A DNA stretch of 64,000 nucleotides, from positions 124,001-188,000 of the forward strand of contig CBDBIW010000002.1 in the NCBI GenBank assembly GCA_965206015.1, in the 5' to 3' direction. Every line of letters begins with the position of its first letter. Positions within the stretch are counted from its first letter, which is position 1. A model generated the notes under the pieces. The model saw only the letters and a list, made by a program, of their open reading frames with translations. It was not told the DNA's origin and made no database searches. This stretch comes from JAJCYL01 sp965206015 (GTDB lineage Bacteria > Bacteroidota > Bacteroidia > Cytophagales > Cyclobacteriaceae). This document shows positions 1 to 7,347 of the stretch, piece by piece. A program made the position numbers and the translations under genes.

Positions 1-1510
1 TGCTTTCTTCGTCAACTATATATCTTTTACTCTTCGATTCATCCTCCCATTTTGCTTTTGCCGTGTCTAATTGCTCAATGAGTTTCTTTTCTTTATCTCT
101 GAGCCGGGCCGCCTCTTCATATTTTTGACTTTTTACGACTTGGTTCTTTTCTTTCTTGACATCCTCAATCGCATCTTCAAATTTTACAATATCATCTGGG
201 ACGAATATATTATTAATATGAACCCTGGCTCCAGCTTCATCTAAAACATCAATTGCTTTATCCGGCAGGAATCGGTCACTTATATATCTATCAGACAAGA
301 TGACACAATTTTGAATGGCCACATCTGTATAATGTACATGATGATGACTCTCGTACCTATCTTTAATATTATTTAGTATTTGAATGGTTTCCTCTGGCGT
401 AGTAGCATCTACCATTACCACTTGAAATCTTCTAGCTAATGCTCCATCCTTTTCAATATATTGTCGATACTCATCTAAAGTTGTAGCACCAATACATTGA
501 ATTTCGCCTCTTGCTAAAGCTGGTTTGAACATGTTGGATGCATCTAGTGAGCCTGAGGCACCTCCAGCACCAACAATCGTGTGAAGTTCGTCAATGAAAA
601 GAATCACCTCCGGTGATTTTTCAATCTCATTCATGACTGCTTTCATTCTTTCTTCAAACTGACCTCGATATTTAGTTCCAGCAACAAGTGAAGCCAAGTC
701 GAGAGTTACTACCCTTTTACCAAAAAGAATACGTGATACTTTCTTTTGTACTATACGAAGTGCCAGTCCTTCAGCGATTGCAGTTTTGCCAACACCAGGT
801 TCTCCAATAAGAATAGGATTGTTCTTCTTTCGACGACTTAATATTTGTGCAACTCTTTCAATTTCCTTTTCTCTACCAACAATGGGGTCGAGTCGGTCAT
901 CTTCAGCAAGTTTTGTTAGGTCCCTGCCAAAATTGTCCAATACCGGAGTACGCGACTTTTCAGCACCTTTTCCAGCAGATTCTCTTCCCGATCCCGGGGT
1001 AGAGGAGGAGCTCCCAAACATTCTAGCTGAATCATCGTCCGGATCATCTGTATCAGATGCTGCCATTGGATTTTCAGTCTGGTATTCGAGCATTTCTTTA
1101 ACTACTTCATAATTAACATCAAACTTGTCAAGTATTTGAGTTGCAATATTGTCCTCATCTCTCAGTATTGATAAGAGTAGATGTTCAGTTCCAATTAATT
1201 GACTCTTAAATATTTTTGCTTCTAAGTAGGTAATCTTCAGAACTTTCTCTGACTGGCGGGTAAGAGGAATATTTGCGAGATTTTTAACATTGCTTGTTGC
1301 TGTTCCTTTAGTGGCTTTTTCAACGGCAGATCTTAACTCCGCCATGGTAACGCCAAGCTTTTTAAGAACAGCTACAGCTACACCTTCACCTTCTCTGATC
1401 ATACCAAGTAAAAGATGTTCGGTACCGATGTAGTCGTGACCTAAACGTAGGGCTTCTTCGCGACTTAAGGATATCACCTCTTTTACACGATTTGAAAATT
1501 TAGCTTCCAT
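1..1510 (-). CDS. clpC: ATP-dependent Clp protease ATPase subunit ClpC (3' end off window)
   Basis: AAA+ unfoldase that feeds substrates to ClpP in the cytoplasm. Read from ATG at 1510, about 503 residues are visible. Two Clp-N repeats come first (GTEHLLLGMIREGEG near residue 30 and GTEHLLLSILRDED near 105). An acidic/serine linker follows, then the first AAA+ module with Walker A GEPGVGKTA (around residue 235) and Walker B VILFIDELH (around 300). A UVR-like coiled segment (KSQKYEEAARLRDKEKK) starts near residue 450, which is diagnostic of ClpC rather than ClpB or ClpA. The second AAA+ module lies beyond the window edge. The gene is monocistronic as far as can be seen. Confidence 0.95.
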   Translation of the reverse strand, partial: MEAKFSNRVKEVISLSREEALRLGHDYIGTEHLLLGMIREGEGVAVAVLKKLGVTMAELRSAVEKATKGTATSNVKNLANIPLTRQSEKVLKITYLEAKIFKSQLIGTEHLLLSILRDEDNIATQILDKFDVNYEVVKEMLEYQTENPMAASDTDDPDDDSARMFGSSSSTPGSGRESAGKGAEKSRTPVLDNFGRDLTKLAEDDRLDPIVGREKEIERVAQILSRRKKNNPILIGEPGVGKTAIAEGLALRIVQKKVSRILFGKRVVTLDLASLVAGTKYRGQFEERMKAVMNEIEKSPEVILFIDELHTIVGAGGASGSLDASNMFKPALARGEIQCIGATTLDEYRQYIEKDGALARRFQVVMVDATTPEETIQILNNIKDRYESHHHVHYTDVAIQNCVILSDRYISDRFLPDKAIDVLDEAGARVHINNIFVPDDIVKFEDAIEDVKKEKNQVVKSQKYEEAARLRDKEKKLIEQLDTAKAKWEDESKSKRYIVDEES

Positions 1511-1644
1511 ATTCGGCCATAATGTATAAAGTAAAAATAGATTTTAATAGGTAATTAACCACCTAAACCTAAAAGTTTAGTTAGTTGGCATATCTTGTAT
1601 ATATACCCAACCATCTGAACGTAACCCTATGCCTGATGTTATAT

Positions 1645-2274
1645 TCATTTAATTATCGATCTTTTCAATATTTCCCGAGCATTGGGACCTTCACAAAATA
1701 GTAGATCGATCATGCTTAAGTTCGGCACAAATTTATTGCCAAAAATTTGTATATAGCTATTTGGGGTATAGAGTTGATTCACTTTAAAGTCCACTTTTGG
1801 GTGGATAAGGCTTCTTATATCTGTAATCGATGATTCTGTAGGTTCGAAATATCTTTCTGTAAACCTCAATTCAATGTCTATATCAAGACATTTCAGACAA
1901 TATGACAGGAGTTCAGTGTTTAGGGTAATTAAAAATTGAGGTTGCGTTAACAGAATATCATGAATATCGTCACCAAAGAATTCGAAAAAGGGTGATTTGC
2001 CATAAGCTGATAAGATTGATCGCCAAAGTGGTGTTGCCCACTTATGTGAGTAGTCAATTTCAGCAAATTGCATTGCAGTTTTCTGGCTTCCTTTAATCAA
2101 AGGTACAATTAGTCGGGTTAATCCATTTGCTCCCAGAATGTGGCACCGATTCCTATAGGTTTGCTTTACGAAGTGCTCATGTTGGTCAAACAATGTATTG
2201 GGATACTTCATTAGTGCAACGAAGTACTCAATGCTTGGAAGGAATTGGAGGTCTACTAACGGTTGTTTTCCCAC
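1645..2274 (-). CDS. WbqC-like family protein
   Basis: 209 residues. Matches the WbqC-like family as I remember it: an N-terminal FLPSIEYFVALMKYPNTLFDQHE segment, then TYRNRCHILGANG, then LIVPLIKG and the HKWATPLWRSILSAYGKSPFFEFF block. The family occurs in polysaccharide clusters, but in Bacteroidota it is often a stand-alone gene, as here. Its biochemical role is not established. The next gene upstream (4-TM protein ending at 2296) is only 21 bases away on the same strand, so the two are probably co-transcribed. Confidence 0.8.
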   Translation of the reverse strand: MGKQPLVDLQFLPSIEYFVALMKYPNTLFDQHEHFVKQTYRNRCHILGANGLTRLIVPLIKGSQKTAMQFAEIDYSHKWATPLWRSILSAYGKSPFFEFFGDDIHDILLTQPQFLITLNTELLSYCLKCLDIDIELRFTERYFEPTESSITDIRSLIHPKVDFKVNQLYTPNSYIQIFGNKFVPNLSMIDLLFCEGPNAREILKRSIIK

Positions 2275-2295
2275 TTATTGGAAGTGGCATTTCGT

Positions 2296-2742
2296 TTATC
2301 TAAACAATCTTTCTGAATCAAATGGAATCCTATTTAACATTATCAGCAGTGAAATCGCAAAAAATATTAGTTGGAACTTGAACTTCTTCAAGTCCTCTGT
2401 TGCCCTTTTTACTTTTGCTCTTCCGATCTCAGCAAGTGCGACACCAACTATCATCGCAAAAATGTGCTCGATAGCAAAGTAGCGCAGGGTTGAATTTTTC
2501 ATTGCGGCTCCAAAATCTGAAAATGCAATTTGCGTAGCAGGGCTTAAGAAAATATAGAGGACTACGCCAATGAGCATTTGAACTTCCAAGGTGCCTATCG
2601 TCGCTGTTAGAAGCGTCTTGTCTGACTTGAGATAAGTGGACTTGTTAACGAGGCCTAGCAGTGATTTGATGATTATAATTAACATCAGGATTAGAACAAC
2701 CCATCTTAACCAGGAATGAATAAAGAGCAGGGATTGATACAT
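2296..2742 (-). CDS. Small integral membrane protein, four TM segments
   Basis: 148 residues with four hydrophobic segments (about 10-30, 45-70, 88-105 and 120-140). Histidines sit near the membrane borders in HSWLRW (residues 9-14) and EHIFAM (about 93). Similar Bacteroidota proteins are often labelled cytochrome-b-like, but I see no classical heme motif, so heme binding is inference only. It probably shares a transcript with the downstream WbqC-like gene. Function unknown. Confidence 0.6.
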   Translation of the reverse strand: MYQSLLFIHSWLRWVVLILMLIIIIKSLLGLVNKSTYLKSDKTLLTATIGTLEVQMLIGVVLYIFLSPATQIAFSDFGAAMKNSTLRYFAIEHIFAMIVGVALAEIGRAKVKRATEDLKKFKFQLIFFAISLLIMLNRIPFDSERLFR

Positions 2743-2846
2743 GAATTAACGAGTTTCGTGCGAATTTAGTTAAGACTATAGTAAAAGGGAAATGCTGTAC
2801 ATTAATAACCAATTGTGTTTTGTTCGGTTAAACTTTAACCTCAGAA

Positions 2847-3214
2847 TCAACCCCTATACCTGTTTTTAAAACCAATAAGAAGAAATCCTGGAACTGAGAG
2901 AATTGTGGTCGGTATGGCAGATTCTATTGGTTTTGGGGTTCCTTTCAATTGATGAACTCCATGTTTTGCTAAAACAGCTGGAATTATGGTTGCAGCTATG
3001 ATTGATTTAATCTTCGAAGCGTAAGTCAGCGATATTTTTCGCAGAATTTAATTATCAATCCACCGAAAACCAGGGTGTATATCCCCTGTTTTAGTGCTGC
3101 TATGAGAGCTGTCTGCCATCCATAATTGTTGTTAATATTGAAGGCAAGACCTCTCATTATCATGGCACCAATTAGTCCTATCTTGAAATTGATAAATTGT
3201 GATAGAAATCTCAA
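2847..3214 (-). pseudogene. Conserved small membrane protein, split by a frameshift
   Basis: The first 62 codons (from ATG 3214) read to a TGA just after KFCEKYR. Reading then continues cleanly in another frame: LTYASKIKSIIAATIIPAV, HGVHQLKGTPKPIESAIPTT, a hydrophobic stretch, and ending NRYRG at the TGA at 2847-2849. Together this gives about 122 residues. It resembles a Bacteroidota family with ALKQG.YT..FGGLI and GTPKP..S..PT motifs. Its start overlaps the stop of the thioesterase gene (ATGA at 3211-3214). It is either a true frameshift mutation or a sequencing error. Confidence 0.6.
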
Positions 3215-3729
3215 TCTAGCTTAAATAATGATTTAAGTTCTGTTGCATCTTCTGGTTTCATTCTTTTAGCGAGCACCAGACGCAATTGCCTTCGCCTAAG
3301 AGCACCAGCATAGAGTTCTTTTTCCTTTTCTGTTTCTGGCATTACTTTGTTGACATTAATTGGTTTACCTGATTGACCAACCGCTACAAATGTGAAGAAT
3401 GCAGTATTGCTATATATTTTTTCTCTACTAGGGATATTTTCAGCCCAAACTTCAATATAAACTTCAATAGATGAATTAAATGACCGAGTTACCTGAGCAT
3501 TAAGGGTAACTACACTTCCTAGAGGTATTGCTTTAGAGAAAGAGACATTATCAACCGAAGCCGTCACCACTATTCTGTTCGAATGCTTTTGAGCAGCAAT
3601 GGCAGAGACAATGTCCATCCAGTGGAGTAGACGGCCTCCCATTAGATTACTTAAAGTGTTGGTGTCATTAGGGAGTACCAATTCGGTCATTGTAACACAA
3701 GAAAGATTTGCAGGTTTCTTCCGGGCCAT
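3211..3729 (-). CDS. Acyl-CoA thioesterase, hotdog fold
   Basis: Hydrolyses acyl-CoA thioesters in the cytoplasm. Single hotdog domain with the features of YciA/BFIT-type thioesterases: TNTLSNLMGGRLLHWMD, where N and the following GG/D segment form the acyl-CoA site, and VVTASVDNVSFSKAIPLGS in the next strand. The frame is open from 3753, but ATG 3729 (MARKKPANLS) fits the family start better and is used here. The C-terminal 30 residues are basic. It overlaps the start of the frameshifted membrane gene by 4 bases, suggesting translational coupling. Confidence 0.85.
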   Translation of the reverse strand: MARKKPANLSCVTMTELVLPNDTNTLSNLMGGRLLHWMDIVSAIAAQKHSNRIVVTASVDNVSFSKAIPLGSVVTLNAQVTRSFNSSIEVYIEVWAENIPSREKIYSNTAFFTFVAVGQSGKPINVNKVMPETEKEKELYAGALRRRQLRLVLAKRMKPEDATELKSLFKLD

Positions 3730-3843
3730 TATAGTTCTATGATTGAGACTCAAATTTAGACGATAATACTGTATTCGTCTTTCATGTAGAGGTAAATAAG
3801 ATTTGAGTGTTGTAAATGATAATTCCCCCGAATAATATTCTGA

Positions 3844-4494
3844 TTAAATATTTCTCCACCCGTCTTTACCTACTAAAGGAACGAAACTGAAACTGGTGAA
3901 TTCTTCCTTAATTAATTTGTTGCCTGTCTTCGTAATTCGAACCATTTGCTGCTTTTTTCTATTACCGACTGGTATAACTAATCGACCTCCAGACGCTAAT
4001 TGATCAATAAGTGCTTTGGGCACACCGGGAGCTCCAGCGGTAACTAAAATTGCGGCATAAGGGGCATGGTGTTTTAATCCCACAGAACCATCTCCATAAA
4101 AGAAATGAGCACTATGACCCATTTTTCGTAACAACTGTTTTGCAGACTCGAAGAGTTTTCGATTGAATTCTATGGTAAAAACATTGGCTTCAAGGATTTT
4201 TAAGATTGAACATTGATATCCAGATCCAGTTCCTATCTCTAAAACCTTGTCTCCGGGAGTTATATTGAGTAATTCTGTTTGAAAAGCTACTGTATAAGGC
4301 TGAGAGATAGTCTGTCCTTCACCAATTGGGAATGCTTTATCCTGGTAAGCGTGGATGAGGAATTCTGGAGGAAAAAAGTGATGACGGGGAACTATATTGA
4401 ATGCATGGAGGATTTTTTTGTCCTGGATACCCTTTTCATGTAATATTCCAACCAGTTTTTTTCTTAAGCCCCGTTGTTTGTAATTATCTTCCAT
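3844..4494 (-). CDS. pcm: Protein-L-isoaspartate O-methyltransferase
   Basis: Repairs isoaspartyl residues by SAM-dependent methylation. 216 residues, the usual length. Visible signatures are the N-terminal RHHFFP, the GEGQTISQPYTVAFQTELL block (about residues 58-76) and SAM motif I VLEIGTGSGYQ (about 84-94). The gene is divergent from ribE, with 63 bases between the start codons. Confidence 0.95.
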   Translation of the reverse strand: MEDNYKQRGLRKKLVGILHEKGIQDKKILHAFNIVPRHHFFPPEFLIHAYQDKAFPIGEGQTISQPYTVAFQTELLNITPGDKVLEIGTGSGYQCSILKILEANVFTIEFNRKLFESAKQLLRKMGHSAHFFYGDGSVGLKHHAPYAAILVTAGAPGVPKALIDQLASGGRLVIPVGNRKKQQMVRITKTGNKLIKEEFTSFSFVPLVGKDGWRNI

Positions 4495-4557
4495 TACGTG
4501 GTAAAGTTAGCCTAATACCATTGGATTGTTACGAGCATCAACTTAATTTGAGCCTGT

Positions 4558-5145
4558 ATGTTTACAGGTATCATTGAATCATTTGGTGAAGTCCAGCGGG
4601 TGGACGAAGGAGAAACAAATCTAAATTTTAGAATTGTAAGTGATATCAGTAGCGATCTTAGAGTTGACCAAAGTATAAGTCACAATGGGGTTTGCCTGAC
4701 AGTTGTTGAGCTTTTTGAGGGAGGACACGTTGTAACAGCTATTCAAGAAACGTTAATAAAGTCGAATTTAAGCGAATTGAGTGTTGGAGATCTTGTCAAT
4801 TTGGAACGCTGCATGACAGCCGATGGTAGATTTGATGGTCATATTGTACAAGGTCATGTAGATCAAATTGGGACCTGCGATGAAATAAAAGAGCTAGGCG
4901 ACAGTTGGCAAATGACTTTTAGTTATGATAGTTCAGTGGGTAATATTACAGTAGAAAAGGGGTCAATATGTGTGAATGGCATTAGCCTGACATGTTTCAA
5001 CTCAGGTGAGAATAAATTTAGTGCCGCCATTATTCCTTACACATTTGAAAACACCAATATGAAGAAATTAACAGTTGGTGGTACAGTTAACCTTGAATTT
5101 GATATTGTTGGTAAATATGTTCAAAAGCTTTGGGTTCTACATTAA
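4558..5145 (+). CDS. ribE: Riboflavin synthase, alpha chain
   Basis: Converts two 6,7-dimethyl-8-ribityllumazine molecules to riboflavin plus the pyrimidine precursor. 195 residues with two lumazine-binding repeats. The N-terminal MFTGIIE is typical and anchors the start. SHNGVCLTV and GRFDGHIVQGHVD appear in repeat 1 and across the junction, and SICVNGISLTC in repeat 2. It stands alone here, followed 48 bases later by the LytTR regulator. Confidence 0.95.
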   Translation: MFTGIIESFGEVQRVDEGETNLNFRIVSDISSDLRVDQSISHNGVCLTVVELFEGGHVVTAIQETLIKSNLSELSVGDLVNLERCMTADGRFDGHIVQGHVDQIGTCDEIKELGDSWQMTFSYDSSVGNITVEKGSICVNGISLTCFNSGENKFSAAIIPYTFENTNMKKLTVGGTVNLEFDIVGKYVQKLWVLH

Positions 5146-5193
5146 GATCATAATTTTAGTAACAACAATCTTAGGAATTAAGCACTTATAGAA

Positions 5194-5892
5194 ATGAATG
5201 TGAAATGCATGATTGTAGATGATGAGGCAATCTCACGGAAGATTCTCAATAGCTACGTAGAAAAAACAGAGTTTCTTAGCTTAAGCCATGAGGTAACAAG
5301 TGGAGTAGAGGCTGCCAATATCCTATTAAAGGACGATGCTGATATCGATCTGATATTTCTAGACATTGAAATGCCGGAAATGAGTGGTATCGAACTGATG
5401 CAATCCCTTGATAACTCCTACCAAATAGTTTTAACAACCTCTGTAGAGAGATACGCCGTTGAGGCATTTGAGCACAGAGTTGTCGATTATCTGATCAAAC
5501 CCATTGAGTACTCGAGATTTCTAAAAGCGGTTGTAAAGGCCAAGGAAAACCTTGAATCACTCAAGCAAAGTATTGAAAGCCAAACTGACATATTTATCAA
5601 GTCTGAATCCAGACTTGTTCGATTAAGAGTTGATGAAATAAACTTTGTGGAGGCCTTGGCGGATTATGTAATATTTAACACTCAAAAGGGTAAGTTCATC
5701 GTCCACTACACTATGAAGGGAATTGAGAAAAGATTACCTTCCAGCCTCTTTGCTCGCATACATAGGTCCTACATTGTGAATAAAACAAAAATTGACAATG
5801 TGGAAGACATGGCAATTGCCATTGCTGAAAAAAGCGTTCCAATTGGAGCTTCCTATAAAGAGAATCTCTATAATTGTTTGAATATCCTGTAA
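5194..5892 (+). CDS. LytTR-family response regulator
   Basis: Two-component response regulator. Receiver domain at residues 1-120: acidic pocket DDE at the N-terminus, phospho-acceptor Asp in LIFLDIEMPEMSG around 56, Lys in LIKPIEYSRF near 105. LytTR DNA-binding domain at about 135-232 (RLVRLRVDEINFVEALADYV, HRSYIVNKTKI). No histidine kinase lies next to it, so the partner must be elsewhere. The 3' end overlaps the convergent PAP2 gene by 25 bases (5868-5892). Confidence 0.9.
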   Translation: MNVKCMIVDDEAISRKILNSYVEKTEFLSLSHEVTSGVEAANILLKDDADIDLIFLDIEMPEMSGIELMQSLDNSYQIVLTTSVERYAVEAFEHRVVDYLIKPIEYSRFLKAVVKAKENLESLKQSIESQTDIFIKSESRLVRLRVDEINFVEALADYVIFNTQKGKFIVHYTMKGIEKRLPSSLFARIHRSYIVNKTKIDNVEDMAIAIAEKSVPIGASYKENLYNCLNIL

Positions 5893-6428
5893 GTCAGCAT
5901 CACATTTATTCTGTGAATAATTGCACCAATAATTACACCATAAAGCACTCCGGCTAATATATCCAGCGGATAATGGACACCGACATATAGTCTGCTATAA
6001 GAGACCACGCCAGCCCAAAAAAATAACCAAACCCAGCGTTTGGTTGCAAAAATCATATAAAGAAAAGTTGCTATTGAAAAGGTATTGGCAGCATGTCCTG
6101 ATATAAAGCCGTATTTTCCACCACATGGTGTAACAAGATGGACTAGAGTAGAAATTGAAGTGTCATGACATGGCCTTAATCGGCTAAAGAATGGTTTCAT
6201 CAGAGTCGATGTTGTTTGGTCCACTAACAAGATTAGAACAGCTATTGACAGAAGAATGAGTAGGCTTTGGAATTTGAATTTTTGAATGATTAAAATAATT
6301 AGTACCAGGTAAAGAGGAATCCAGAAGAATTTATCCGTTATCCAGTACATAATAAAATCAAAAGATTGACTATGCAATGAATTGAGCACTAAGAATAGCT
6401 CTTTGTCAAAGCTAATAAGTGCTTCCAT
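5868..6428 (-). CDS. PAP2-family phosphatase, membrane-bound
   Basis: Phosphatidic acid phosphatase type 2 enzyme, acting on lipid or undecaprenyl pyrophosphates. 186 residues with several TM segments. The catalytic triad motifs are in order: KPFFSRLRP (about 80-88), SGH in FISGHAANT (about 109-118) and SRLYVGVHYPLDILAG (about 145-160). It overlaps hemF by 17 bases at its start, consistent with an operon gcvP-hemF-PAP2. The precise substrate cannot be told. Confidence 0.88.
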   Translation of the reverse strand: MEALISFDKELFLVLNSLHSQSFDFIMYWITDKFFWIPLYLVLIILIIQKFKFQSLLILLSIAVLILLVDQTTSTLMKPFFSRLRPCHDTSISTLVHLVTPCGGKYGFISGHAANTFSIATFLYMIFATKRWVWLFFWAGVVSYSRLYVGVHYPLDILAGVLYGVIIGAIIHRINVMLTYRIFKQL

Positions 6429-7347
6429 GTGGATGTGCTATCCAGTTGATCGGCTTTTGTAAAAACTTCAATGTCTCCTCTTCAGGGGACCCTTGTTCAG
6501 GTATTTGGTCATAATCCCAATCGGCATGGGGGGGCAAACTCACCAATATTGACTCCGTTCTACCACTGGTATCCAAGCCAAATCTGGTTCCTTTGTCATA
6601 AACAAGGTTAAATTCTGCATATCTGCCTCGTCTTAGCATTTGCCATTTTTTGTGCTCGTCAGTAAACGTCCTATTCCTATTTCGCTTCACGATTTCAACA
6701 TATACCGGGGCAAAGGTCTCTGCAATGCTGCGTACAAAATCAAACCGGTTAATTTTCGATATGCCGTCCTTGTCATTTAATCGATCGAAGAATATCCCGC
6801 CAATTCCACGGCATTCATTTCGATGTTTAATTTGAAAATACTCATCAGCCCACTTTTTGAATTGGTCGTAGTAGTGTGGGTTGTGCTTGTCGCAAGTGGT
6901 CTTGAGATGCTCATGAAAGTATCTGGCGTCGTTCGCATCAACATAGTGAGGTGTGAGATCAATGCCTCCACCAAACCACCATGTCCCATCAGACATTTCA
7001 AAATACCTCACATTCATGTGAATTATAGGAACATATGGATTGAAGGGGTGTAATACTATGGATACTCCAGTTGCATAAAATTGGCCTTCATTGAGGTTAA
7101 GTGCTTGGGTTATATTTTTTGGGGTATCTCCGTATACTGCTGAAAAATTTACTCCTCCCTTTTCAATTACATTTCCATGAGAGATAACTCGGGTTTTCCC
7201 TCCTCCACCTCCGTCACGATCCCATTGATCTTCGAGAAATTTCGCCCTGCCATCCATTGATTCAAGTGAATTGCAAATGGAATCCTGGAGGGATCTGAAT
7301 GAATCGGTAATTGAATTTTTATCCACACTAATCTGCCTCAACCCCAT
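6412..7347 (-). CDS. hemF: Coproporphyrinogen III oxidase, oxygen-dependent
   Basis: Oxidatively decarboxylates coproporphyrinogen III to protoporphyrinogen IX in heme synthesis, which needs O2 and so implies aerobic life. 311 residues, normal length. Recognised by LHPFNPYVPIIHMNVRYFE, WWFGGGIDLTPHYV, GIGGIFFDRLND and the C-terminal LVSLPPHADWDYD. ATG 7347 lies inside the 3' end of gcvP (20-base overlap). A GTG eight codons later, just after the gcvP stop, is an alternative start. Confidence 0.96.
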   Translation of the reverse strand: MGLRQISVDKNSITDSFRSLQDSICNSLESMDGRAKFLEDQWDRDGGGGGKTRVISHGNVIEKGGVNFSAVYGDTPKNITQALNLNEGQFYATGVSIVLHPFNPYVPIIHMNVRYFEMSDGTWWFGGGIDLTPHYVDANDARYFHEHLKTTCDKHNPHYYDQFKKWADEYFQIKHRNECRGIGGIFFDRLNDKDGISKINRFDFVRSIAETFAPVYVEIVKRNRNRTFTDEHKKWQMLRRGRYAEFNLVYDKGTRFGLDTSGRTESILVSLPPHADWDYDQIPEQGSPEEETLKFLQKPINWIAHPHGSTY

